From positions 434,001 through 498,000 of the forward strand of contig NZ_LR217715.1 in the NCBI RefSeq assembly GCF_900698935.1: a stretch of 64,000 nt of DNA, given 5' to 3'. Of this stretch, positions 49,918-60,875 are shown in pieces. Within the stretch, counting starts at the first letter, position 1. Every line of letters begins with the position of its first letter. The translations under genes and the position numbers were made by a program. Below the pieces are notes generated by a model, which saw nothing but the letters and a program-made list of their open reading frames with translations, was not told where the DNA came from and did not search any database. The DNA comes from Erwinia_E haradaeae_D (lineage in GTDB: Bacteria; Pseudomonadota; Gammaproteobacteria; Enterobacterales; Enterobacteriaceae).

Positions 49918-50022
49918 GTCAGATCAAAGTATGTGTAAAGTATTTTTCGTCTACATATGTTATAATACAGTTATTATTTATAATGGATTAAATTTTGATT
50001 GATTTTCTGAGTATACAGCTTA

Positions 50023-51756
50023 TTACATACGTTCTACAGTTTTAATTCCTAAGGTATCTAATCCATATTTCAGAGTTTTTGCAGTTAATAGTACTAATTT
50101 AAGATAGGTTGTTTTTTTATTTTGGTTTTTTTCTTCCAGAATAGGACAGGTTTCATAGAATTGAGAAAACACAGATGCTAGGTTATATAAATAAGCGCAC
50201 ATGATATGAGGCAATCCGTCATCAGCAACCTTATTTATTGTTTCTTCAAACCGCAACAAAATAATAGCTAATTGTATTGAGATATTATTCACCAGCGAAG
50301 TGGTGCCAACGATCTCTTCATTAGGATTTATTCTAGACTTACGAAATATTGATAGCACACGAGTATAAGCATATTGCATATATGGTGCCGTATTACCTTT
50401 AAAGGATAACATGTGATCCCAATCAAAGATATAATCAGTAGTACGATGTTTAGAAAGATCGGCATATTTCACCGCACCAATACCAATGATCTCTGCTAGA
50501 CTGTGAAGTTCTCCCTGTGAGATGTGTGGTTTTTTCTCTAATATCAACTGAGTAGCACGATTGACGGCTTCATCTAATAAATCAGATAACTTTATAGTAT
50601 CCCCGGTACGTGTTTTGAAGGGTTTGCCATCTTTACCTAAAACCATGCCCAGCATATGATGTTCTAATTGTAAGCTATCTGGTATATATCCGGCTTGACG
50701 TGCAATAGCCCATGCTTGTTGTAGATGCTTATTTTGACGGGAATCTATATAATAGATTACACGATCAGCTTGAAAAGTTTCATGTCGATATTTAGCACAA
50801 GCTATATCAGTAGTAGTGTATAAATACCCACCATCATTTTTCTGAATTATCACTCCGGTACGTTCTCCTGATTTATTGCGGTGTTCATCAAGAAATACGA
50901 CGATGGCGCCTTGACTTGACACAGCAAGATTTTTCTGTTGTAAGTCAGATACAATATTTTTCAGCATATGGTGATATAAACTTTCTCCCATCACATCTGT
51001 AGGTTGCAGGGTGACATTCATACGATCATAAAGCAGTTGATTTTGTGTCATAGTTATATGAACTAGCTGACCCCAAAGTTGTCTGTAATATTTATCTCCA
51101 CTTTGCAGTTGAACAACATAATTACGCGCACGTTGAGCAAATTCAACATCATTATCATAGGCTTGCTTAGCTTCACGATACAAGATTTCTAGGTTGGTAA
51201 GACCAATTGCTTGATAATTTGTAATGTTCTTTTTTTCCAAAAATGCAATAAGCATACCAAAATGAGTACCCCAGTCACCAATATGATTAGCACGAATGAC
51301 ATTATGACCCAGAAATTCTAAAGTCCGCACGATGGCATCGCCAATAATAGTAGAACGTAAGTGCCCAACATGCATTTCTTTAGCTACATTTGGTGAGGAG
51401 TAATCTATAACTATAGTTTTTGGTTGCATAGTGGTAATTCCAAGTTTTTCTGCTACTAAAATATGATCAATTTGTGCAGCTAACCACTGAGAGTCAAGAA
51501 AAATATTGAGAAACCCAGGGCTTATAATTTCTACTTTTTTTGCAATATTATGTAAATTTAGATGCTTAAGTACTTGTTCAGCAAGCTTTGTGGGCTCTAT
51601 ATTTAGATTTTTAGCTAATGCTATGATATCATTTACCTGATAATCACCGAATTGTGATTTATCTGACGAACGAACTTGCGCTTTATAATTTTCTGGCGCA
51701 CCTGCTGCCACCATAGCCTGAGAGAATTTCTGTACAAGGAAATGTTGTATATTCAC
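50023..51756 (-). CDS. argS: Arginyl-tRNA synthetase
   Basis: ArgRS charges tRNA-Arg. The product is 577 residues, exactly the E. coli length, from a GTG start at 51756 (VNIQHFLVQKFSQAM) with AAGGTG upstream; E. coli argS also begins with GTG as I recall. An open frame continues 21 codons upstream without similarity. The class I HIGH-type motif is HVGH in KEMHVGHLRST. The core YSSPNVAKEMHVG, the segment HHMLGMVLGKDGKPFKTRTG that replaces a canonical KMSKS, and the end GLDTLGIKTVERM all match. Confidence 0.97.
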   Translation of the reverse strand: MNIQHFLVQKFSQAMVAAGAPENYKAQVRSSDKSQFGDYQVNDIIALAKNLNIEPTKLAEQVLKHLNLHNIAKKVEIISPGFLNIFLDSQWLAAQIDHILVAEKLGITTMQPKTIVIDYSSPNVAKEMHVGHLRSTIIGDAIVRTLEFLGHNVIRANHIGDWGTHFGMLIAFLEKKNITNYQAIGLTNLEILYREAKQAYDNDVEFAQRARNYVVQLQSGDKYYRQLWGQLVHITMTQNQLLYDRMNVTLQPTDVMGESLYHHMLKNIVSDLQQKNLAVSSQGAIVVFLDEHRNKSGERTGVIIQKNDGGYLYTTTDIACAKYRHETFQADRVIYYIDSRQNKHLQQAWAIARQAGYIPDSLQLEHHMLGMVLGKDGKPFKTRTGDTIKLSDLLDEAVNRATQLILEKKPHISQGELHSLAEIIGIGAVKYADLSKHRTTDYIFDWDHMLSFKGNTAPYMQYAYTRVLSIFRKSRINPNEEIVGTTSLVNNISIQLAIILLRFEETINKVADDGLPHIMCAYLYNLASVFSQFYETCPILEEKNQNKKTTYLKLVLLTAKTLKYGLDTLGIKTVERM

Positions 51757-52384
51757 GTGTGCACCTTGAAATGTTAATGCAGAGATTTCTATCGGATACT
51801 TTTCCCCTAGAAAAATCATCAGAATATTCTGGTGTGTAGTTTATTTGTTTCAAAATATTTATGTATATAAAAATGTTAGCTTATTGTATCGAAAAACATG
51901 AATGTAATGGGTATCCTTGGTGATACTATTGTAGATGAGATCAGGAATCACAAAGCAATACGAGCGTCAGTTACCATAGCAATAAGAGAGTTGTTGCAAA
52001 ACGAACATAATATAATTTTTGATATTATGTTGACAGAACATATTAGTGGTTAATTCCAGAAATTTTATAACAATATTCCTTCAATATAGCCAATACTTGT
52101 GCGTATTAGCGAGCATATTATTACTGCTCTTTGTGTGTCCGTAAACTACTACCGATGAAAATGTCTAAGTGATAATGCGTCATATTTAACGGTATGTAGT
52201 AATTTTATAGTTTTAGACGTTGAGTATAGAACAATTATGAATAGTAGACTCATTATAGTTTTCCACTCAATCCATACTAGTTTTGTGATATAATCCAAAT
52301 AATGAAATTATCAGCAATATATGTTGTGAGATGTAATTCCTACTGCTCAACTACATAGTATTAAGGTCGCCGAGTATCTAGTGC
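51757..52384. other. Spacer between trxB and argS, no gene seen
   Basis: 628 bp, AT-rich, stops in all frames. It should hold the argS promoter. No RNA gene, repeat or terminator was recognised. Confidence 0.5.
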
Positions 52385-53338
52385 TTATATACTTGAATCA
52401 AGATAGCGCTCAGCGTCCCGTGCTGCCATACAACCAGTCCCCGCGGCAGTAATCGCTTGTCGATAGACATAATCTGCAACATCACCAGCCGCAAACACAC
52501 CGGGAACACTACTTTGCGTAGCATTTCCCTGTGCGCCTGACTGTACTTTAATATACCCGTTATTGAGTATCAGCTGATTAGTAAATATTTCAGTATTCGG
52601 AGTATGGCCAATAGCGATAAATACTCCTGAAACAATTAAATTTTTTATTGAAGTGTTTTTTGTGGATCGTAATTGTAGAGCATTGACTCCATTTTTATCA
52701 CCTAAAACTAAATCCAGTGTATAGTTCGCATGAAAAATAATTTTTTTATTTTTAATTTTTTGATATAAATGGTCTACAAGGATTTTCTCAGCACGAAAGG
52801 ATTCTCTGCGATGAACAAGATGTACTTCAGAAGCAATATTGGCAAGATATAAGGCTTCTTCTATTGCCGTATTTCCACCACCAATCACTGCTACTTTTTG
52901 GTTACGATATAAAAATCCGTCACAAACTGCACATGCAGATACACCGCGTCCTTTAAATTCGTCTTCTGACGGCAGCCCAAGATAACGAGCTGAAGAACCA
53001 GTAGCAATGATTAAAGCATCAGCGGTGTACTGATTTTTATCGCCATTTAGGCAAAATGGTTTATTTTTTAAATCTACGCTTAGGATAGCATCGTAAATTA
53101 TCTCAGTGTCAAACTTCAGTGCATGTTCATACATCTTTTGCATTAAGACTGGCCCTGTCAACTTACCAGGTTCGCCTGGCCAGTTTTCAATATCAGTTGT
53201 AGTAGTTAATTGCCCGCCTTTTTCTAATCCTGTCACTAATATTGGTCGTAAATTAGCTCGTGCTGCATAGATTGCTGCAGTATACCCAGCAGGACCAGAA
53301 CCCAAAATTAATAATGAACTATGTTTTACTTGGTTCAT
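52385..53338 (-). CDS. trxB: Thioredoxin reductase
   Basis: TrxB is the FAD enzyme that reduces thioredoxin with NADPH. The product is 317 residues (E. coli 321). It has the FAD site ILGSGPAGYTAAIYAARA, the redox pair Cys136 and Cys139 in SACAVCDGF (E. coli has CATC), the NADPH site VIGGGNTAIEEALYL and the C-terminal FAD motif GVFAAGDVAD. GAGGA precedes the ATG. It lies 208 bp beyond the lpdA stop, on the same strand. Confidence 0.97.
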   Translation of the reverse strand: MNQVKHSSLLILGSGPAGYTAAIYAARANLRPILVTGLEKGGQLTTTTDIENWPGEPGKLTGPVLMQKMYEHALKFDTEIIYDAILSVDLKNKPFCLNGDKNQYTADALIIATGSSARYLGLPSEDEFKGRGVSACAVCDGFLYRNQKVAVIGGGNTAIEEALYLANIASEVHLVHRRESFRAEKILVDHLYQKIKNKKIIFHANYTLDLVLGDKNGVNALQLRSTKNTSIKNLIVSGVFIAIGHTPNTEIFTNQLILNNGYIKVQSGAQGNATQSSVPGVFAAGDVADYVYRQAITAAGTGCMAARDAERYLDSSI

Positions 53339-53546
53339 AAAGAAATCCTCGTTATTTTATTATACTATGATGCTGTCATGATCGTTATCATGAATTAATA
53401 AAGATAGAGAGCTGGCATTATATAACATTTTTATAAAAAACTTTTAGTATGTGGAGATGTATTCAAAGAGTTCTAAGTTTAAAATGAGAGCGATCATGAG
53501 CATCATCCATTCTTACCAATAGTCATGAATGTATGCTACTATAAAT

Positions 53547-54977
53547 CTATGATGTTTTATGAGCTGTGGGATTCAGTATATCCGTGATACTTCCCTCAAA
53601 GATTTCTGCCGCTAAACCCACAGATTCATGTAGAGTAGGGTGCGCATGGATAGTTAACGCAATATCTGCTGCATCACATCCCATTTCAATAGCTAAAGTA
53701 AGCTCACCTAATAATTCACCACCCATTGTACCAACAACTGCGCCACCAATCACACGATGTGTCATTTGATCAAAGATGAGTTTAGTCATGCCATTAGCAC
53801 AGTTAGAGGCTAGTGCACGACCTGAAGCTGACCACGGGAAGATGGACGTTTTATACGGAATCCCCTGTTTTTTAGCTGCTTTTTCAGTTATACCCACCCA
53901 TGCTACTTCTGGTTCAGTATAAGCAATAGACGGAATTACTTGTGGTTCAAAATAATAGTTTTTACCAGAAATGACTTCAGCTGCGATATGACCCTCATGA
54001 ATACCTTTATGCGCAAGCATTGGTTGGCCGACAACATCACCAATAGCAAAAATATGTGGAATATTGGTACGCATTTGTTTATCTACATGGATAAAACCAC
54101 GTTCATCTACTTGAACACCAGCTTTATCTGCGCTACAATTTTTTCCATTAGGAGTACGCCCGATTGCGACTAATACTGCGTCATAACGCTCTATGCTTAT
54201 AGAAGCGTTTTGATCTGCCATAGTAACATGTACGCCATCTGACTTTGTCGTAATAGCTATCACTTGAGTCTCTAGCATGATATGCAAACGCTTAGAAATA
54301 GACTTAGTGAAACACTGTACTACATCTAGATCAGCAGGAGGGATGAGTTGATTAGACATTTCCACTATGTCAACTTGTGAACCAAGAGTATGATATAAGG
54401 AACCCATCTCAAGGCCTATGATACCGCCACCGATTATTAGCAAACGTTCTGGGATTGTCTTTAATGCAAGCGCAGTAGTAGAATCCCAAATACGTGGATC
54501 CTCATATGGTGCCAGTGGTATTTTCATGGCAGATGAACCTGTTGCAATAATTGCATGGTCAAACGTGATAGTGGTCGCTGAACCATTATTTGATATAACT
54601 TCTAGTGTATGAGAATCAGTGAATGAACCTATACCTTGTATTACTTGCACCTTACGACTTTGTGCCATTCCGGATAAGCCACTAGTTAACCTTGATATAA
54701 TTTGTGTTTTCCAATTTCGTATTTTGTCTATGTCGATCTGAAGATCATTGAATACAACACCGTGCTTATCCAGTGCTTTGGTTTCTTCTATAACTTGAGA
54801 TATATGTAATAAGGCTTTAGAAGGAATGCAACCAACATTTAGACACACACCACCTAATTCTTTATAACGTTCGACGATAATTGTTTGTAAGCCTAAATCT
54901 GCGGCACGAAATGCTGCAGAATAACCTGCAGGACCAGCACCAAGTAGAACAATTTGAGTTTTCACCTGAGTACTCAT
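53547..54977 (-). CDS. lpdA: Dihydrolipoamide dehydrogenase (E3)
   Basis: E3 reoxidises the lipoyl groups of pyruvate dehydrogenase and, where present, of 2-oxoglutarate dehydrogenase and glycine cleavage. The product is 476 residues (E. coli 474). The FAD site is LLGAGPAGYSAAFRAADLG, the redox disulfide Cys45-Cys50 is in GGVCLNVGCIPSKAL, and the catalytic His-Glu pair is in HAHPTLHES near residue 446. It follows aceF by 147 bp, the gap where E. coli places a separate lpdA promoter. Confidence 0.98.
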   Translation of the reverse strand: MSTQVKTQIVLLGAGPAGYSAAFRAADLGLQTIIVERYKELGGVCLNVGCIPSKALLHISQVIEETKALDKHGVVFNDLQIDIDKIRNWKTQIISRLTSGLSGMAQSRKVQVIQGIGSFTDSHTLEVISNNGSATTITFDHAIIATGSSAMKIPLAPYEDPRIWDSTTALALKTIPERLLIIGGGIIGLEMGSLYHTLGSQVDIVEMSNQLIPPADLDVVQCFTKSISKRLHIMLETQVIAITTKSDGVHVTMADQNASISIERYDAVLVAIGRTPNGKNCSADKAGVQVDERGFIHVDKQMRTNIPHIFAIGDVVGQPMLAHKGIHEGHIAAEVISGKNYYFEPQVIPSIAYTEPEVAWVGITEKAAKKQGIPYKTSIFPWSASGRALASNCANGMTKLIFDQMTHRVIGGAVVGTMGGELLGELTLAIEMGCDAADIALTIHAHPTLHESVGLAAEIFEGSITDILNPTAHKTS

Positions 54978-55124
54978 AATAATCTCTTTAAGATAATTGA
55001 TAATTTAATGACAATGTACTGTAATTACAACGTACTCTTTTTATCTATTACGTTAATGCAGAGCTAGGAAGAAACCGCGCTATGTAAAATGATATAATTA
55101 ATCTATGTCACGTAAGAAATATCT

Positions 55125-56648
55125 CTACATCACTAGCTGACGAATATCAGATAATATCTTATTAATTATTGTTATAAATCGCGCACCATCGGCACCATCA
55201 ATGACGCGGTGGTCAAAAGAAAGCGAAAGTGGCATAAGGATACGTGGTGTAAAGGTTTTTCCATTCCACACGGGTTCTATAACCGATTTAGAGATCCCTA
55301 AAATAGCGACTTCGGGAGCATTTATAATCGGTGAAAAATAAGTTGTACCTAAGTTTCCAATACTAGAGATAGTAAAACAGCCGCCCTGCATATCGCTTGA
55401 AGTGAGTCTGCCATCACGAGCTTTTTGAGAATTTTTGATGATCTCACGAGATAGCTCTATGATGCCTTTTTTATCTACATTTTTATATACCGGCACAACC
55501 AATCCATCTGATGTATCTACTGCTATACCAATATGAATGTATTTTTTTACAATGAGGTATTGTTCATCTTCAGAGATAGAGCTATTAAATCGCGGCATTT
55601 TTGCTAACGCTATCGCAACAGCTTTCATGATAAACACCAATGGAGTAAGTTTTATATCTAGGTGGTGTTTAACTGCCTCATGGTTTTGTGCTTTTCGGAA
55701 TGCTTCTAGATCAGTGATATCCGTCTTGTCAAAATGAGTAACATGTGGAATGATTGACCAATTCCTTTTTAAATTAGCGCCAGATCTTTTCTGAAGGCGG
55801 CTTATTTCTATCTGTTTTACCTCACCAAACTGGCTATAGTTTACTTTTGGCCATGCAGGGATATCTAATGGTTGACTATTATTTGTAATCGCTCTTTCAG
55901 TGTACTGGATAGCACGCTGTATATATTGTTGTACGTCTTCTTGGAGAACGCGTGATTTAATACCAGTTCCTGGCACTATACTAAGATTGACTCCAAATAA
56001 CCGTGCTAAACGGCGAACTAGGGGAGTTGCGTGAACGTATGAAGATTTTGGCATCAGTAAATCGTCTGTCTGGTATCGACCAGATATGATATCTGACTTG
56101 GAAGGTAGTATGTTATGTTGAATATTGATAACCATCAGTAACATGCCAGTTCTAATTTTGTCCCCATTTTGCACGGTAATCTCTTGTACTACTCCAGAAA
56201 AAGGTGTGTCAATTGCTATTGAGTTCTGTTGGTTTCCAATCCAGAAAATAGTGTCTGATACGTGAATTTTGTTGCCAACCTCAGCTAAAATACTGATAAT
56301 TGTGATATTATCACCATTCATCTTTGGCGCATAAATTTTTTTAGAATCATGAGATTGAGGTAATATGCTTTCTTTTCCCTTTTCGTTTTCTAAAACAGTT
56401 GGAGCGCGAGCATTATTCGCAGCTTCAAATAGCATAATATTCTGTCCGGATTGAATTTTATCTCCTAGTTTAATAGTAATCTCTTTGACCACTCCAGCAT
56501 GTGGAGATGGCACTTCCATAGAAGTTTTATCACCTTCGACAACCACTAAAGACTGCTCTTTTATAACATTATCACCAACGTTGACTAAAATTTCAGTAAC
56601 TTCAACTGCATCAGTTCCAATATTAGGAACCTGGATGATGAAATCCAT
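55125..56648 (-). CDS. aceF: Dihydrolipoamide acetyltransferase (E2), two lipoyl domains, one without its lysine
   Basis: E2 forms the core of pyruvate dehydrogenase and passes acetyl groups to CoA. The product is 507 residues against 630 in E. coli, because two rather than three lipoyl domains are present. The first has the lipoylated Lys41 in EGDKTSMEVP. The second (about 105-185) aligns well, but its expected lysine is Gln141 in GNQQNSIAI. A peripheral-subunit-binding domain follows (TPLVRRLARLFGVNL), then the catalytic domain with SFDHRVIDGADG near the end. It starts 17 bp after aceE with AAGAGG upstream. Only one swinging arm per chain should be lipoylated. Confidence 0.96.
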   Translation of the reverse strand: MDFIIQVPNIGTDAVEVTEILVNVGDNVIKEQSLVVVEGDKTSMEVPSPHAGVVKEITIKLGDKIQSGQNIMLFEAANNARAPTVLENEKGKESILPQSHDSKKIYAPKMNGDNITIISILAEVGNKIHVSDTIFWIGNQQNSIAIDTPFSGVVQEITVQNGDKIRTGMLLMVINIQHNILPSKSDIISGRYQTDDLLMPKSSYVHATPLVRRLARLFGVNLSIVPGTGIKSRVLQEDVQQYIQRAIQYTERAITNNSQPLDIPAWPKVNYSQFGEVKQIEISRLQKRSGANLKRNWSIIPHVTHFDKTDITDLEAFRKAQNHEAVKHHLDIKLTPLVFIMKAVAIALAKMPRFNSSISEDEQYLIVKKYIHIGIAVDTSDGLVVPVYKNVDKKGIIELSREIIKNSQKARDGRLTSSDMQGGCFTISSIGNLGTTYFSPIINAPEVAILGISKSVIEPVWNGKTFTPRILMPLSLSFDHRVIDGADGARFITIINKILSDIRQLVM

Positions 56649-56665
56649 ATTTCATGACCTCTTAG

Positions 56666-59329
56666 TTATGTTAGACATGGGTTCCTTTTACTAGAATCAA
56701 TATTAAAGCTATGAATAGCATGATCTACTTCTTTCAGCTCAATTATATTATCCTGAGATAGTGCAGATAGTGCAGCAATGACTATATAAGAAGAGTTAAC
56801 CTCAAAGTGATCGCGCAGATTAGCACGACTATCGGAAAGTCCAAAACCATCAGTGCCTAATACACGATAATTGTTACTGGGAACAAAGCTACGTATTTGT
56901 TCAGCAAACAGCTTCATATAATCCGTGGAAGCTACAGTAGGGGCGTCGTTCATAATTTGCGTAATGTATGGAATACGTGGGTTAGCAGTCGGATGCAACA
57001 TATTCCATCGTGCACATTTTTGACCATCACGCGCTAGTTCTGTAAACGATGTCACGCTATATACATCAACAGCTATATCATAATTTTCAGATAAAATATC
57101 TGCCGCTTGACACACATGACGTAAAATAGCACCTGAACCTAAAAGTTGCACTTTTCCTCTACTACCATTATGGATGCTTAATTTATATATGCCTTTGCAA
57201 ATACCATATTCTACCCCTATTGGCATACTTGGCATATGATAATTTTCATTTACGGTGGTTATATAATAAAAAATATTTTCCGGTTTATCGCCATACATGC
57301 GCATTAAACCATTGTGTATGATTACTGCGAGTTCATAGGCATACGCTGGATCCCAAGAAATGCAGTTCGGAATTGTTAAAGAATAAATATGGCTATGCCC
57401 ATCGGCATGTTGAAGTCCTTCGCCATTCAGTGTAGTTCGGCCTGATGTACCACCAATGAGAAAACCTCGTGCTTGTTGATCGCCGGCTGCCCACAATAGA
57501 TCGCCAATCCTCTGGAAACCAAACATGGAGTAGTATATATAAAAAGGGATCATTGATATATGATTTGTACTATAAGAGGTAGCTGCTGCTAACCATGAAG
57601 CCCCTGCACCAATTTCGTTAATACCTTCTTGCAAAATCTGTCCTTGTGTATCTTCTTTATAGTAAGCAATGTGTTCACGATCTGACGGATGATATTGTTG
57701 GCCATTTGGATTGTAAATTCCAATCTTTCTGAATAAACCCTCCATACCAAAAGTACGTGCTTCATCAGCAATAATAGGTACTAGTCGATCTTTAAGAGCC
57801 GGACACTTTAGCATTATGTTCAAAGCACGCACAAATGCGATAGTAGTGGAAATTTCTTTATTTTGCTGAATTAATAAATTATGGAAATGATCTAAAGATG
57901 GTATCTCAAGTTTTTCATTACAATTGATAGCACGTATAGGTAGGTATCCCCCTAATTTCTTGCGTTGTGCATGAAGATACTGATGTTCTTTGGAATCTTT
58001 TTCAAAAGTTACATAAGGTAATTGTTCTATAGTATCATCATGAACTTGTATGTGGAAACGATCACGGATATAGCGTATATCTTCTAGATTCATTTTTTTT
58101 ACTTGATGTGCAATATTCTTGGCTTCAGCATTTTCACCCATGCCATAACCTTTTACAGTATGAATAAGGATAACGATTGGTTTGTTTTTAACAGATTGTG
58201 CTTTTTTTAATGCGGCATAAATTTTTTTCGGATCATGACCGCCTCGATTCAGTTTCCAAATCTCATCATTAGTCATGTCTTTGACAAGCTCAGCAGTTTC
58301 TGGGTATTTTCCAAAGAAATTCTTGCGTATATAGGCACCGTTTTTAGATTTAAACGTTTGATAATCACCGTCAACTGTTTCATTCATAAGATGGATTAAT
58401 TTACCGCTAATGTCTTTTTGAAAGAGAGGATCCCAGCGACTACCCCAGATAACTTTAATAACTTCCCAACCAGCTCCATTGAAAACACCTTCAAGTTCAT
58501 TAATAATTTTCCCGTTACCTGTTACTGGTCCATCTAAACGCTGTAAGTTACAGTTTATAATAAACACTAAATTATCTAGTTTGTCTCGTGTGGCGACAGT
58601 GATCGCTCCTTTAGATTCTGGTTCATCCATCTCCCCGTCCCCAAGAAAAGCATATACCGTTTGTTTAGATGTATCTTGCAGATTACGATGAGAAAGATAT
58701 TTTAAAAATTTAGCTTGGTAAATAGCCTCTATGGGGCCTAAACCCATAGAAACAGTGGGAAATTGCCAAAAATTTGGCATTAACTTCGGATGAGGATACG
58801 ATGGCAACCCATCTCCGTGTACTTCCTGTCGAAAATTATTTAACATGGCTTCAGTAATTCGGCCTTCAAGAAAAGCACGAGCATATATTCCTGGAGAAAT
58901 ATGCCCCTGAAAATATACTAAATCCCCTCCATGTTGTGTAGTGGAGGCACGAAAAAAATGATTAAAACATACTTCATATATAGTAGCTGCAGATTGGAAA
59001 GATGCTATATGTCCACCTAATTCTAGATTTTTCTTTGAAGCACGTAGTACAATGATCATTGCATTCCAACGAATGGCATTGCAAATACAGCGCTCTAGGG
59101 TAATATCGCCGGGATATGATGGTTCATCTGCCACTGAAATAGAATTAATATAGTTCTGATCTGAGATAGAAGCATTTTTACAAGTATCGTTTCTACGCGC
59201 AATCTGCGATATTTTATTAATTAGATATTGAGCCCGTTCCACGCCTTCTTCACGAACAACTGATTCCATCGCTTCTAGCCACTCGCGGGTTTCAATTGGA
59301 TCTAAGTCATAGTGTAAATCTGTTGACAT
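56666..59329 (-). CDS. aceE: Pyruvate dehydrogenase E1 component
   Basis: E1 decarboxylates pyruvate with thiamine diphosphate and acetylates the lipoyl groups of E2. The product is 887 residues, the E. coli length. The thiamine diphosphate motif starts at GDGEMDEPES and the long GHIASFQSAATIYEVCFNHF, GGTSGRTTLNGEGLQHADGHS and GTDGFGLSD blocks match closely. AAGGAA precedes the ATG. It heads aceE-aceF-lpdA. The regulator pdhR, upstream in E. coli, is absent. Confidence 0.98.
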   Translation of the reverse strand: MSTDLHYDLDPIETREWLEAMESVVREEGVERAQYLINKISQIARRNDTCKNASISDQNYINSISVADEPSYPGDITLERCICNAIRWNAMIIVLRASKKNLELGGHIASFQSAATIYEVCFNHFFRASTTQHGGDLVYFQGHISPGIYARAFLEGRITEAMLNNFRQEVHGDGLPSYPHPKLMPNFWQFPTVSMGLGPIEAIYQAKFLKYLSHRNLQDTSKQTVYAFLGDGEMDEPESKGAITVATRDKLDNLVFIINCNLQRLDGPVTGNGKIINELEGVFNGAGWEVIKVIWGSRWDPLFQKDISGKLIHLMNETVDGDYQTFKSKNGAYIRKNFFGKYPETAELVKDMTNDEIWKLNRGGHDPKKIYAALKKAQSVKNKPIVILIHTVKGYGMGENAEAKNIAHQVKKMNLEDIRYIRDRFHIQVHDDTIEQLPYVTFEKDSKEHQYLHAQRKKLGGYLPIRAINCNEKLEIPSLDHFHNLLIQQNKEISTTIAFVRALNIMLKCPALKDRLVPIIADEARTFGMEGLFRKIGIYNPNGQQYHPSDREHIAYYKEDTQGQILQEGINEIGAGASWLAAATSYSTNHISMIPFYIYYSMFGFQRIGDLLWAAGDQQARGFLIGGTSGRTTLNGEGLQHADGHSHIYSLTIPNCISWDPAYAYELAVIIHNGLMRMYGDKPENIFYYITTVNENYHMPSMPIGVEYGICKGIYKLSIHNGSRGKVQLLGSGAILRHVCQAADILSENYDIAVDVYSVTSFTELARDGQKCARWNMLHPTANPRIPYITQIMNDAPTVASTDYMKLFAEQIRSFVPSNNYRVLGTDGFGLSDSRANLRDHFEVNSSYIVIAALSALSQDNIIELKEVDHAIHSFNIDSSKRNPCLT

Positions 59330-60875
59330 AGGTATATTCCTTGTCTGTATTGCATACAGTAAAATACTTGAGAACTAGTTTCTTTATTTTTTGATGAATA
59401 AAAAAGTGAGAAATACGGCACGCGTTACACTGAGAAAGAATTTTTAGTCCACGCAATAGAATATTCCACATTAAGCTATTTTCTGTATATCTGTTGATGT
59501 ATTAAGAATAGATAGATATAGAGTATACTCTATATTAGACTGTAAATCATTGATGCCTTTATCATAGTCACGCAGTGAAGGTATTTTTTAAGCAGTTTAC
59601 TCAATTAGATATGATTTTTATTTCATAGACTCTAATAAACATGAGGTGATAACAAACGTCCATTACACTGTATTTCATGCTTAATATTGTAAGTATTGCT
59701 TATTGTTACTCTGAATTTTATTATTTTTCTGCTGACTGCAGAGGTGTGGATTTTTATTTGATGTATAGCAGGTGCTTAATATAACACGATTCTAACTATA
59801 TAAGTAATAAGAGTTGTTTGTGTAACCACTAACTAGCAAATCAATAGTCGGTGGTAAGCATATTTATCAACTACATAGTAAACAGCACTATACGTGTGTG
59901 TAATACAATGATTGAAAACTTGACACTATTCAATATTTATAAAATAGAGTTCTATGCATGATAGACGTTATTTTAGATATGATGGAATAGATAAGAATTG
60001 TATTTCATCTCTAGCTGTAGGGTAAACAAGTGTTATGTGGCTGCTTGCAGATCTATAGTATAGCATTATAGTTATAAAAACACTGATCATTGTCAATGAT
60101 GATTTATAGGTCATGTTGATAAGATTATGATCTTAACATACGTCTGAGTTATATTATACCTATACTGACTGTAGTATGCAGGAGCTTTTACGTATTTTAG
60201 ATGGCGATAGCATAGATTTCATAGTATATCTTTTAGCCAAGAGTTTTTCGTACATATCTGAGATATCTATTGTATTTTTGTCATATAATCTATATATATC
60301 ATTAATCTATATATAATCCTCTTTCATTAAAAGATTATGCTTAAATAAAATGTAAGTATTTCATCGATGGTAGTTCATCTTATATTTTTATTATCATTAT
60401 GTTATCTCTATCTGTTAAAATCTCTCATTTAGACAAAAAAATAACATAGTCGGGTTAGATTATCTAACATATAAGCTCATGGGAAATATAGATCAATGAC
60501 GATCACCATAATAATGGTTCGTTTGATCAGAAAGATTTAAATACGGAGTGTTGATACGATTGTAGTGTCGATCGATGAGATCCTAGTCAAATGAAGAAGG
60601 GATCATGTATAACAGTACCTTACTCATTCAGCGTAAAAAAGACATTGTTATTCAGCATTTAGAAATGTAAGAAAGACAGCTATCTTGTATAAGAGCATCC
60701 TACTCTAGTACATAATAATTTAATCTAACGTATAAAATTCATCAAATGGTTATGATAAGAATGATTAAAGAATATACATCTCATCAGTGATTTAAGATAA
60801 AAATCTTGCCAATCAATTCATGATGTTTAACTATATAAATAGCGTATCACTCATTAGTAATTCTATTGGAAAGTT
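59330..60875. other. Spacer between divergent aceE and ubiD, no gene seen
   Basis: About 1.5 kb. In E. coli pdhR precedes aceE; I saw no remnant on the minus strand. The promoter of the pyruvate dehydrogenase operon and that of ubiD must be here but cannot be pinned down by eye. Confidence 0.5.

Noticed and set aside
52919..52945. TrxB redox motif CAVC as a defect
   Set aside because: Both cysteines are intact and Val in the third position occurs in functional thioredoxin reductases, so it is only a substitution.
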